Shown here one piece after another: positions 35,780 through 44,378 of a stretch of DNA of 45,062 nt (within the stretch, counting starts at the first letter, position 1; each line of letters opens with the position of its first letter). The notes below the pieces were generated by a model. It ran no database searches. It saw nothing but the letters and a program-made list of their open reading frames with translations, and was not told the origin of the DNA. The DNA is taken from assembly GCA_002726515.1 (NCBI GenBank), contig PBTE01000087.1, positions 1-45,062 of the forward strand, written 5' to 3'. This DNA is from Planctomycetaceae bacterium (GTDB lineage Bacteria; Planctomycetota; Planctomycetia; Pirellulales; Pirellulaceae). Position numbers and translations under genes: made by a program.

Positions 35780-36988
35780 ATGAAGTTCGCACTGTTAGGA
35801 ATCGATGCCGATTCGTTGAGACTGGCGGAGACCGTTCAGTCCGATGCCGATCACGAACTGATCGCAGTCTACGATGCCCATTCAAAATCCGGCAACACCC
35901 CCTTGGATGCGGTTCGCTTACCTCCTTCACAATCCTGGGAATCAATACTCGGTTCTCTCTCCTGTGATGCTGTTATCGTATCTCAGATGCCAGGTCAGGA
36001 TCCGGATTTGCGAGCCGACCAGTTACGCAAGCTTGTGCAGTTGGACGTTCCTTTGCTCGTCGTCCAGCCTGCTTGTGAAGCAATCATTGGTTACGAATTA
36101 GAAATGATCCGGGCGGATAACCGCTGCGTGGTGTATCCGTTTGTGCCGGGTGCTCAGCATCCGGCGATCAAAAAAATGCGAGCGATCCTGCAAGAGCAAT
36201 CTGGTGATGAAAATCCTCCCGCGGAGCAACTCGTCTTTGAAAGACCCCTGGCATCACGGAAAAGAGACGAAGTATTACGTCGGTTCATGCGTGACGTACA
36301 TCTGATGCGCAAGGTAATGGGTAAAGTTCAACAGATCGCCGCCATGGGAGCAGGCGAAGATGATCTCGTGTACACCAGTCTGAATGTACAGCTGCGGTTT
36401 CAAAATGGTGTCTTGGCGCACTGGGCGCTTAAACCGGAATTGGAAAATTTGGAAGCGAGGCTGACAGCAATCGGATCTTCAAAAACGGTCGAGTTGTCGA
36501 TGGGGACCAACGAGGCAAATTGGTCGCTTCGTCTGGATCAGGGGAATGCCGGTGAATCTTTCACTTTTCCAGCCTTCGATTCATATCAAGATGGGCTTTG
36601 CGAATTCGTTTCAGCTGTCGAGAGAAATACCTTCGAGGTTGGGTGGAACGCATCCTGTAGGGACATTGAAATCTCCGAAACAATTCGAGATGCTTTGCGC
36701 CGACGCCGCACCATCGATCTTTACGAAGAAGAACACTCTGAAGAAGCCACATTTAAGGGTCTGATGGCTTTGGGGGGATGTGGACTGTTGTCTTTCGGCG
36801 TCATTCTGCTGTTGATCGCCGGGGTGGTTGAGGGTTTGAAGCTTCCTCTGCGCAACAATGCTCTGTGGCAGCGTTGGCCCCTTTTCCTGCTCGTCTTGGT
36901 GCTCGTTTTTTTGCTGTTGCAACTGTTACAACTTGTGTTCCAAAGGGAATCGGTTTCAGATTCATCGCAGGTTGTTTTGAGGAAGTAG
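35780..36988 (+). CDS. Membrane-anchored Gfo/Idh/MocA-like protein lacking catalytic motifs
   Basis: The 402-residue protein has a Gfo/Idh/MocA-like body: KFALLGIDADSLRLAETV at the Rossmann start, CDAVIVSQMPGQDPDLRADQLRKL, VPLLVVQPACEAIIGYELEMIR, YPFVPGAQHPAIKKMRAIL, and a C-terminal domain with YTSLNVQLRFQNGVLAHWAL and LTAIGSSKTVELSM. But the dinucleotide loop lacks GxGxxG (GIDADS) and the catalytic EKP is VQP, so NAD(P)-dependent catalysis is doubtful. Two hydrophobic helices close the protein (LLSFGVILLLIAGVV and WPLFLLVLVLVFLLLQLL, about 335-385), a rare addition that would hold the soluble domain at the inner face of the membrane. ATG 35780 (MKFALLG) is chosen over the upstream frame start at 35759 since it begins right at the first strand and has GGAG about 11 bases before. 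Confidence 0.75.
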   Translation: MKFALLGIDADSLRLAETVQSDADHELIAVYDAHSKSGNTPLDAVRLPPSQSWESILGSLSCDAVIVSQMPGQDPDLRADQLRKLVQLDVPLLVVQPACEAIIGYELEMIRADNRCVVYPFVPGAQHPAIKKMRAILQEQSGDENPPAEQLVFERPLASRKRDEVLRRFMRDVHLMRKVMGKVQQIAAMGAGEDDLVYTSLNVQLRFQNGVLAHWALKPELENLEARLTAIGSSKTVELSMGTNEANWSLRLDQGNAGESFTFPAFDSYQDGLCEFVSAVERNTFEVGWNASCRDIEISETIRDALRRRRTIDLYEEEHSEEATFKGLMALGGCGLLSFGVILLLIAGVVEGLKLPLRNNALWQRWPLFLLVLVLVFLLLQLLQLVFQRESVSDSSQVVLRK

Positions 36989-37223
36989 GCAGAATTTTCC
37001 AATTGCAGGAAAGAAACAGTTGTGTCCTGTCGATGGAGCCCTCTGAAGGTGGACGGGAAAATGAAAGACAACAAAAATTGCCGTGGGAAGTGCGGTTTCG
37101 CAGAAAAAGTTTCTCTTTTTAGCCGCTGATGCTGTCAATCAGGATCCTGCTAGCACTGTGTTTGTTACGGATGTGTCATTGCCCGGGCGCAAATTGTGGG
37201 GGATCAAAGGACGTAAATTTCTG

Positions 37224-37913
37224 ATGTCGTGGAATGCATGCAAGACGCGATTTCCTAAACCATGGATTGTTTTTTGGAGCGTGATCTGGCTGTCAGGTAT
37301 GTCGGGATGCTGTTACCACGGTGGCCTCCCTCGGCATTCTTTGGTGTCGTCGGTTCCGCACTCTTTGACGACGGAAACGAGCCCCTTTCGCCGCGATGGC
37401 CAATCTTTCCGTACAAAAGGATGCCCGGCTGGGCAACTGGTTGCTGGAAGAAGCCACCGGGGGAGTTCCAGGTTAACCGGTGTGACACCCGTTCCGGTCC
37501 CTGCTCATTCGGCCGTTGAGCAGTCTTCTCTGGAATTTGCAGCGGCCCACGGCCATCAGGTGATACCGGAAGCAGAGGATCACTCGGTTTTGTCCAGCGA
37601 TCCGGCCGGCCGTGAACAGGTCTCTCTCCTGGCCGTTCCAGCGGAGTGCAAACAGCCCGGGAAGCCATTGAGTGGTTCTGCCGGTGGCGGTGATAGCACG
37701 AATTCTCCTGGAGAAGAGATCGACGTCTTTGGCGATTCCACAGTCAAGTTCCGGCTTCATCCGATGGAGGCAGCAGGCGAAAACTTAACGTCGGCGTCAG
37801 TACCCGGGACGACGTCGATCAGTAACCGTCCGGCTTCGATTGCCGTTTTTTCAGCACAGGAAGCACTCAGGGACTGGAGTCCGCATGCCTCGCACTCTCA
37901 GCAGAGGTTTTGA
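37224..37913 (+). CDS. Putative lipoprotein of unknown function
   Basis: From ATG 37224 the 229-residue product starts with a basic N-terminus, the hydrophobic PWIVFWSVIWLSGMSGC and a lipobox-like Cys29, so it would be lipidated and exported. The remainder is rich in Ser, Pro, Gly and Ala (SHRGSSRLTGVTPVPVPAHS, SGSAGGGDSTNSPGEEIDVFG) and has no recognised domain; it looks disordered. The frame is open upstream to 37083, but those residues are not signal-like. AAAGGA lies about 12 bases before the ATG. It lies between the membrane-anchored Gfo/Idh-like gene and the HtrA gene. Coding status is likely but not certain, because low-complexity frames can occur by chance. Confidence 0.5.
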   Translation: MSWNACKTRFPKPWIVFWSVIWLSGMSGCCYHGGLPRHSLVSSVPHSLTTETSPFRRDGQSFRTKGCPAGQLVAGRSHRGSSRLTGVTPVPVPAHSAVEQSSLEFAAAHGHQVIPEAEDHSVLSSDPAGREQVSLLAVPAECKQPGKPLSGSAGGGDSTNSPGEEIDVFGDSTVKFRLHPMEAAGENLTSASVPGTTSISNRPASIAVFSAQEALRDWSPHASHSQQRF

Positions 37914-38230
37914 ACGGTTTCTTAGCTAGCTCTCCCTGTTTCTTTCCGGGAATTGGGCCGTTTCTGCTTGTTCGTCTCTGACAACAAGGGCTCAGGCAGC
38001 AGAACAGGTGTTTCGTACGCCTAGCGCGTCCTTTGCTTCGGTATCTGGACTGAGTGTTGTCAAAATAGAGAGGCTATGCGGGCCGACGCCACATGGTTCA
38101 ACGGGCAATTGCGGCACGACCGATCTATGTTTCGGACTAACGCTTTGGCACGTCACAAGCGAACAAACCAACATTCCCGCAGGCGTTTGTCGCGCCCTTC
38201 CTTCAAAATACCGGCTCAGACGACCCAACG
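37914..38230. other. Intergenic region upstream of the HtrA-type protease gene
   Basis: About 315 bases. No gene, terminator or convincing promoter pair was found. It presumably carries the promoter of the protease gene. Confidence 0.4.
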
Positions 38231-39586
38231 ATGCTTGACCTATGCCCCCGGCACATGGTGCGTTCACTCACTGTGCTTAGATTGTTCCTCTGCGGTTACT
38301 TCGCGGTGATTCTCTGGAGTGATTTGTGTGAGGCTTCAGTCCGACACGAGTCGGCGACCGTTCGAGCAGTGAAGGCGGCCCGCCCTTCCGTGGTCAACAT
38401 ACACGGTCATAAAACCGTGCGACAATCTCGCGAGCGAGGAGTTGAGGAAGAACCTCGTCGCGTTAACGGGATGGGGACCGGGGTCATCATTGACGAGCGC
38501 GGATACATCGTCACCAATCATCACGTGGTCGAAGGGGTTCATCAGATTCGAGTCACGTTGGCCAGCGGGCGTATCACGACCGCCCGTCTAATCGCTCATG
38601 ATCTGGAGACAGATCTGGCAGTGATAAAGATACGCTCTGACACAGACCTGCCAACGATCAATATAGGTACCTCGAGCGACTTACTTCCCGGCGAAACCGT
38701 GATTGCCGTGGGAAATGCCTACGGGTATGAGCATACCGTCACTCAAGGGATTGTCAGTGCCTTGCACCGGTCGGTACAAGTCAGTGATTCGCAGGTCTAT
38801 GACGACTTGATCCAGACGGATGCCAGTATTAATCCTGGCAACTCAGGAGGCCCACTTCTCAACGTAGACGGTGAAATGATTGGCATCAACGTGGCCGTGC
38901 GTGTCGGTGCACAGGGGATCGGATTTGCATTGCCGGTTGACCAGGTCATGGTGGTGACCAGCGGTTTGATGTCCATCGCCAACCTGGAAAATCACTGGCA
39001 TGGGCTGACTGGTAAAGTTCAAGCCGGGAATACAGTCAAGAAATTCGAGGTAGACTCCGTAGCCAATAATAGTCCCGGTCAAAAGGCAGGTATCCTGACG
39101 GGTGACGTGATAACAGAAGTCGCGGGAATTCCCATTGAGCGTGCGCTGGACCTGGAACGTTCTTTACTTGGTCGCAGTCCGAAAGAGCATATCAAAGTCA
39201 AGATTATTCGCAACAAGAAGCCGTTGACTTTGCAATTCGCCCTGTCTCAACATTCGTCCAAACGCGAACCGGTAACCAACGATCGTGCCTGGCAACTTCT
39301 TGGCATGAGACTCATGAGGGTCTCTGAGGCGAAGGTGCAACGGACCAACCCCCGTTACCGGGGGGGCCTGAAAGTAGTGTCGGTGCGACCGTCAAGCCAC
39401 GCGGCCCAGCAGGGCATCCGGCGGGGGGATGTCCTTGTAGGGATGCACATCTGGGAAACCATTTCCCTGGAGAACGTTTCCTACATCATCAATCGAAAAG
39501 ATTTGAAAGACCTGCAGCCGCTGAAATTCTACGTGCTTCGCGACGATGAAACGCTGTACGGCCACCTGCCGGTCTCCCCGCGTTGA
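38231..39586 (+). CDS. HtrA/DegP-type serine protease with two PDZ domains
   Basis: The 451-aa protein begins with a signal peptide (SLTVLRLFLCGYFAVILWS, ending near CEAS). The trypsin-like domain carries a complete triad: His in IVTNHHVVEG, Asp in ETDLAVIKI and Ser in NPGNSGGPL, with the family's GTGVIIDERGYIVTN and GIGFALPV. The first PDZ domain (about 255-335) contains SPGQKAGILTGDVITEVAG, the second (about 350-445) contains AAQQGIRRGDVLVGMH. HtrA proteins degrade or refold damaged envelope proteins in the periplasm. The frame starts at the first of two close ATGs; the second, eight codons on (MVRSLTVLRLF), would give a more typical signal peptide. A downstream neighbour, the permease, is convergent 26 bases away. 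Confidence 0.92.
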   Translation: MLDLCPRHMVRSLTVLRLFLCGYFAVILWSDLCEASVRHESATVRAVKAARPSVVNIHGHKTVRQSRERGVEEEPRRVNGMGTGVIIDERGYIVTNHHVVEGVHQIRVTLASGRITTARLIAHDLETDLAVIKIRSDTDLPTINIGTSSDLLPGETVIAVGNAYGYEHTVTQGIVSALHRSVQVSDSQVYDDLIQTDASINPGNSGGPLLNVDGEMIGINVAVRVGAQGIGFALPVDQVMVVTSGLMSIANLENHWHGLTGKVQAGNTVKKFEVDSVANNSPGQKAGILTGDVITEVAGIPIERALDLERSLLGRSPKEHIKVKIIRNKKPLTLQFALSQHSSKREPVTNDRAWQLLGMRLMRVSEAKVQRTNPRYRGGLKVVSVRPSSHAAQQGIRRGDVLVGMHIWETISLENVSYIINRKDLKDLQPLKFYVLRDDETLYGHLPVSPR

Positions 39587-39612
39587 CAGGAACGGTCAAA
39601 CGGCGAATCGCT

Positions 39613-41028
39613 TCAACTCCCGCCGGTCTTTCGTGAGCGTTCGCTGAGAAGCCACAGAGGAATTCCCGCGAGAACGGGCACCAGGCACAATACGGCAAGC
39701 CTCCCTGCATACTGACAGCTGGCCCACAACATATAGGCCGAAGTGCCACAGAAGCAGGCAGGAACGATGGGGTAGAGCGGGACTCGAAACGGGCGTTTGC
39801 GATCTGGTTGCTTGAATCTCAACCAGAACAGCGATGTGCCTGTCAGCAGAAAGAACAGCCAGAAGCAAGGTGCGGTCGCGGACAACAGCAACTCGAATCC
39901 ACCATTAAATTTTTCCCAGGGCAACGGCTTTAGCAGAATTTGCACCAGCAGCCGATCGATGGCGGCACGGCCCGTTTCCGTTCCCACGACCAGGATCATC
40001 AGAATGCTGATCAGGCCCTGAATCCCCAGGGAGAGGACCGGGGTGCGGAATCGCTTTCCGCGTCGCGCCAGCAACCCCATCAGGGGGTGGTCCTGGCCGC
40101 AGGTGGCGTAGATCCTGGCCCCTGCGAGCACCATGCCGTTGACGGCACCCAGTGTCGAGATCATGGCCAGGAGACAGACGAGTCTTGCGCCGATCGGTCC
40201 CCAGGCCAGTTCCAGTGCATCCGAGGCGGGGGTGGATGAACCTCGCAAGGCTTCGATACCCAGGATCCGGAGGTACCCGAGGTTAACCAAAACATAAAGC
40301 AGGGTTACCAACAGGATGCCGCCGATCAGAGCCTTGGGCAGATTGCGCTGCGGGTCGCGCACCTCGGAAGTCACAAAAGCTGCATCATTCCACCCTCCGA
40401 AGGCATATAAAACCAGAATCATCGCAAATCCGAAGTTTGAAGATTCAACACTCCTGGCTTGCCCGTCCGGCTGGTTGCCAGCCAGCGGGGAAAAGAACGC
40501 GGTGAACAGGATAAAGGACAGCCCGAGAACCTTGGCCACCGTCAGAATGTTTTGAGTCAGCTTGCCCTGGTAGACTCCAGCAACATTAATCGCTGACAGA
40601 CTGGCAACGGCTCCAACAGCAAGAAACGGCGACCAGCCCGGGTCCAGTCGGAACAGTTCCGCGCTGTAATCCCCAAAGACATAAGCGACGGCCGCGATGC
40701 TGCCGGTCAGAATGGCTACCAGTTGACTCCATCCAAACAAGAACCCCAACCAGCGACCAAACGCCTGCGTCAGGTAAACGTAACCGCCTCCCGAACGAGG
40801 ATACGTTGCGGCAAGTTCTGCGAAACAGAGGGCCCCCGCCAGGGATAGCAGTCCGCCTAACAGCCAGGCACCCAGCCCCTGCCACGCATGCTGCACATTG
40901 CTGAATACCAGGGAAGGTACTTTGTAGATCGAGGCGCCGACAACGATGCCCACGATGATACTGATAGCATCTCCCAGTCCGAGTCGTGGACCATTTGTGG
41001 AAGTTGCGTTGTCCGGTGATTGATTCAT
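39613..41028 (-). CDS. APC family amino acid permease
   Basis: The 471-aa integral membrane protein has about 12 hydrophobic segments and the APC superfamily signature at the first helix: LGLGDAISIIVGIVVGASIY, followed by WLLGGLLSLAGALCFAELAATYPRSGGGYVYL, and later YAFGGWNDAAFVTSEVRDPQRNLPKALIGG. These match the LAT/CAT-type amino acid-polyamine transporters, which move amino acids in exchange or by cation symport. The frame opens at TTG 41043; ATG 41028 (MNQSPDNATS) is taken as start because it is the only ATG ahead of the first helix. The specific substrate is unknown. It is read divergently from the TPR gene across a region with a 27-bp tandem repeat. Confidence 0.9.
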   Translation of the reverse strand: MNQSPDNATSTNGPRLGLGDAISIIVGIVVGASIYKVPSLVFSNVQHAWQGLGAWLLGGLLSLAGALCFAELAATYPRSGGGYVYLTQAFGRWLGFLFGWSQLVAILTGSIAAVAYVFGDYSAELFRLDPGWSPFLAVGAVASLSAINVAGVYQGKLTQNILTVAKVLGLSFILFTAFFSPLAGNQPDGQARSVESSNFGFAMILVLYAFGGWNDAAFVTSEVRDPQRNLPKALIGGILLVTLLYVLVNLGYLRILGIEALRGSSTPASDALELAWGPIGARLVCLLAMISTLGAVNGMVLAGARIYATCGQDHPLMGLLARRGKRFRTPVLSLGIQGLISILMILVVGTETGRAAIDRLLVQILLKPLPWEKFNGGFELLLSATAPCFWLFFLLTGTSLFWLRFKQPDRKRPFRVPLYPIVPACFCGTSAYMLWASCQYAGRLAVLCLVPVLAGIPLWLLSERSRKTGGS

Positions 41029-41283
41029 CACGTCATCGCCCAAGTTTCAACGCCGGCAGACTCGCTAGCAAGCTTGCCCGACTTTGGCAACTTGCGAAGC
41101 CTTCCGGGTGTGGTGGTTGGCTGCTGAAAAGATAATGATTACCTCCGACTTTGTCAGAGAGGGTAACTGAGACTTGCCTCGCGAATAGATTTTGGTGCCC
41201 TGCCCGGGGTAACCGAAAACCAGAAGAGTGTCCCTCTTTCGAGTCGGGGCTCTCGCCAGGTGGCCGCCTGTCAACGCTAGCTC

Positions 41284-41337
41284 TCATCGATGTTTCTTCG
41301 AGTGTAAACCTCATCGATGTTGCTTCGTGTGTAAACT
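41284..41337. repeat. Tandem 27-bp direct repeat, two copies
   Basis: Copy one at 41284-41310 and copy two at 41311-41337 both begin TCATCGATGTT and share GTGTAAAC; they differ at three of 27 positions. The repeat abuts the candidate promoter of the TPR-ExbB unit and lies in the divergent region shared with the permease gene, so it could be a pair of operator sites. Slipped-strand duplication without function is the alternative. Confidence 0.85.
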
Positions 41338-41349
41338 GGGTTGTATGAT
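41320..41349 (+). promoter_or_regulatory. Candidate promoter for the TPR-ExbB unit
   Basis: TATGAT at 41344-41349 matches five of six -10 positions; the upstream TTGCTT at 41320-41325 (spacer 18) matches only half of the -35. The poor -35 lies inside the second 27-bp repeat, which would fit activator-dependent control. An inverted repeat CCTGAT/ATCAGG (41351-41356 and 41375-41380) follows it. GGAGGAA precedes ATG 41406. Confidence 0.3.
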
Positions 41350-41405
41350 ACCTGATTTGTAATGGTACGTTATCATCAGGCATCGTCGAGTCTGGAGGAA
41401 CAGGG

Positions 41406-44348
41406 ATGTTCCCACGCCGAACCAAGCCGCTAATACTTGCCGCTGCACTTCTTTTTAGTTCCGGGCCGCATGCTGCTGCGGGGCCCGCTGAAGATCAATT
41501 TGCCGTTGCAGCAGGCCACTATGAGCAGTCTCGTTGGCGTTTGGCGGGTGAAGAGTTCCAGACCTTCCTTGACAAGCATGCAGACCACGAGTTGGCAGGT
41601 CAAGCCGTTTTCTTTCGATCAGAGTCGCTCGTGCAGTTAGGGGATCTTGAGAAAGCGGCGGAGGGTTTTCGTCGCTACCTGGAGAGGCGCACCGCTCCGT
41701 CGATGGCTCACGTGGCCCGTTTTCGACTGGGCGAGACAGCTTACTTGCGACACGATGGCGACGTCGCCCGGCAGGCCTTGGAGGATTTCCATCGTCAGCA
41801 TCCGAACGATTCACGCAACGAGTTTGCCCTGGTTTATCTAGGGGAGCTAGCCCTGGAAAAAGGTGACGCCCTGGCTGCAGGCCAGTGGTTTTCCAAAGCA
41901 CTTTCGAAATATCCGAAAAGCGAACTGGCAGGAGACTGTCATTTTGGTGTGGCACGTGTAGCGCTGGAGATGCATGATTTTGGAAAAGCTGATTCACACT
42001 TCCGTATTCTGAGCGGACAACCAAACCACCCAATGGCAGACGATGCCCAGCTTCAAAGGGGGTTGCTCGAATTCAAACGCAAACGCTATCAACGCGCGGC
42101 AGGTCATCTTCGCGCATTTGAGACCAACTGGAAACAAAGCGACGTGCGTACAACGGCTCTTCACTGGCTGGGATTATCCTACCGTGCCCAGCACAAGTGG
42201 TCACAAGCTGCCGAAGCGCTCTCGGCAGCCGTTTCCAATGACCCTGGGAACACTGCTGCGGCAGAGATTCATTTCTTCGCGGCTCAAGCTTATCAGAAAA
42301 ATTCACAAACTGCAGCGGCCCTGGCGCATTATGATGCGATCCTTCGAAATTGGACTCGGGATCCCCTGGCAGACGATAGTCTGCTGGCCAAGCTGGAAAT
42401 AGCATTCGAAGCCGGGCGTTACGCAGAAACTGAAGAATCAGCTGAGCGGCTCGAACAGGATTTTCCCCACAGCGAACTGCTGGGTCGCGCCCGGCAGATC
42501 CATGCTCGCGCGCTTTTGAAACAAAAGAAATACCTTGCTGCCCAGCAATTGTTCGCTCGTCAGCTTGAAACGACAGGGAGTCTGTCCGATGGCGATTCCT
42601 GGTACCTCTATGCTCTGGCCCACTTGGGGTTGCATCAGTACGAGGAAGCTGTCGAGTCACTGCACAAAATCGAAATCCATAAGCAGGACCCTGTGCTGCA
42701 AGGCGGTATCCACGTGGCGCTAGCCACGGCGCAAATGGGCCTGGAGCAGTTCGAGGAAGCGATCTCGCCTTTACTGGCCTATCTTGATTCGTTTCCCGGG
42801 GGCCAAGACGTGGCCAAATGCCGTTGTGACCTGGCAATCTGCTATTCACAGACAGGGCAACTGGAAGCAGCTGCTCAGACGTACCAGCAGTACCTGCGGC
42901 AACACCCGGACCATGCGCTCCTGATGCCTCTGACCCACTTTCTTGCGGAAGCCGCATACGCGCAAGGAGACACCGTCTTTGCAAACACGTTGTTTGCCCA
43001 ATTGGCGAAAGACGGAAATCCTTCGGAGTACGTCGAAAAAGGGCTCTCCGGACTTGCGTGGGGGCAATTGCAAAACGGCGAGGCAGGGGATGCCGCTAAA
43101 AAATTCGAGCAAATCTTTGAAAGTAATCCGCGTGGTCCTCTGGCGGCCGGGTCCGTTCTGACACGAGCCAAAGTCCTGGAGAGCGAAGGAGATTTTGACG
43201 CCGCATTGGCCGCTTACCAGCTGGTGATTGACCGTTACGAGACGGCCGAGCAGTTTCCGCAGGCGTTGTTCAGCGCAGCACGCCTGCACGACCAACTCGG
43301 GAATGATCAGAAGGCCCATGAACTACTGCTCATTTTGGAGAAACGGTGTCCGGACTACGACCGCTCGGACGTGGCACTGTACACACATGCCTGGGTGTTA
43401 TCGGACCTTCAGCGAGAGGAGGAGTCGATCGCACTCTTTGAGCGTCTGCACGAGGGTTATCCGGAAAGTGAGTGCTGGTCCGACACAACCTTTCGGCTCG
43501 CCGAACAGGCGAGTGAGGCCAAACAGTATGACCGGGCCTACGAGTTATGCACCGAAATGATCGAGCACGGGTGTGACTCGACGCTCTTGGGACATGCCCT
43601 TTATTTGCAAGGTCGAGTGCGGGCACTTAGTCATCGCTGGTCGGAGGTCGAACCACCCCTGGCACGCATGGTGCGCGAATTGCCGGACCATGTTTTGACG
43701 TTGCACGCCAGGTATTGGATTGCCGAGGCCTTCTACCGGCAGGGCGACTATTCGCAGTCAGCAGATCACTTTGCGACACTTGTGTCTTGGACGGAAAGTC
43801 AGCGGGAACCGTGGATGGGGATTATCCCTTTGCGCCAGGCCCAGATGCTGGCCCAGCAGAAGCAGTGGGATCAGGTCTACGAAATTGCGTCAATGATCAG
43901 CACCCGGTTCCCCGAATTCCGTCAGCAGTACGAAGTGAACTATTTATTAGGCAGATGCCTGGCGGCCCAGGGAAGGTTTTCCGAGGCGCGCCGGTCCTAC
44001 CAGTTGGTCGTGGACTCAACTGCAGGGATCCAAACGGAGACCGCCGCGATGGCCCAGTGGATGATCGGCGAGTCGTTTTTCCATCAGAAACAGTATCAGG
44101 AAGCGATCAGGTCCTTTTTACGCGTCGACATACTGTACCCCTACCCTCAATGGAAAGCCTATGCATTGTTGCAGGCGGGGAAGTGTTACGAGAAGTTGGG
44201 CAACTGGAGAGACGCTATTGAACTGTACGCACGGATTCTCAAGGAGTATCCCCAGACGACGGTCACGGAAGAAGCGTCTCAGCGACTGCGTATGACCAGC
44301 CTTGGTGGCAAACAAAAAACTGCCGGACGGAGAAGTTCCACACGTTAA
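41406..44348 (+). CDS. Large secreted TPR-repeat protein, YbgF/BamD-like repeats
   Basis: The 980-residue protein has a clear signal peptide (RTKPLILAAALLFSSGPHAAAG) and from residue 27 to about 965 consists of tetratricopeptide-like repeats of 34-37 residues, for example GDLEKAAEGFRRYLERR, YPKSELAGDCHFGVARVALEM, GQLEAAAQTYQQYLRQHPDHALLM, and GNWRDAIELYARILKEYPQTTVTEEASQRL. The pattern FPxSxxxxxA resembles outer-membrane TPR proteins such as YbgF and BamD. TPR superhelices are protein-binding scaffolds; here it probably works in the periplasm with the ExbB/TolQ-type motor encoded 30 bases downstream, by analogy with the Tol-Pal system. The start ATG has the Shine-Dalgarno GGAGGAA. No enzymatic domain was found. 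A very basic KQKTAGRRSSTR tail closes the protein. Confidence 0.88.
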   Translation: MFPRRTKPLILAAALLFSSGPHAAAGPAEDQFAVAAGHYEQSRWRLAGEEFQTFLDKHADHELAGQAVFFRSESLVQLGDLEKAAEGFRRYLERRTAPSMAHVARFRLGETAYLRHDGDVARQALEDFHRQHPNDSRNEFALVYLGELALEKGDALAAGQWFSKALSKYPKSELAGDCHFGVARVALEMHDFGKADSHFRILSGQPNHPMADDAQLQRGLLEFKRKRYQRAAGHLRAFETNWKQSDVRTTALHWLGLSYRAQHKWSQAAEALSAAVSNDPGNTAAAEIHFFAAQAYQKNSQTAAALAHYDAILRNWTRDPLADDSLLAKLEIAFEAGRYAETEESAERLEQDFPHSELLGRARQIHARALLKQKKYLAAQQLFARQLETTGSLSDGDSWYLYALAHLGLHQYEEAVESLHKIEIHKQDPVLQGGIHVALATAQMGLEQFEEAISPLLAYLDSFPGGQDVAKCRCDLAICYSQTGQLEAAAQTYQQYLRQHPDHALLMPLTHFLAEAAYAQGDTVFANTLFAQLAKDGNPSEYVEKGLSGLAWGQLQNGEAGDAAKKFEQIFESNPRGPLAAGSVLTRAKVLESEGDFDAALAAYQLVIDRYETAEQFPQALFSAARLHDQLGNDQKAHELLLILEKRCPDYDRSDVALYTHAWVLSDLQREEESIALFERLHEGYPESECWSDTTFRLAEQASEAKQYDRAYELCTEMIEHGCDSTLLGHALYLQGRVRALSHRWSEVEPPLARMVRELPDHVLTLHARYWIAEAFYRQGDYSQSADHFATLVSWTESQREPWMGIIPLRQAQMLAQQKQWDQVYEIASMISTRFPEFRQQYEVNYLLGRCLAAQGRFSEARRSYQLVVDSTAGIQTETAAMAQWMIGESFFHQKQYQEAIRSFLRVDILYPYPQWKAYALLQAGKCYEKLGNWRDAIELYARILKEYPQTTVTEEASQRLRMTSLGGKQKTAGRRSSTR

Positions 44349-44378
44349 AGAACGCCTATCGTGTTCAAGGAAAGAAGA

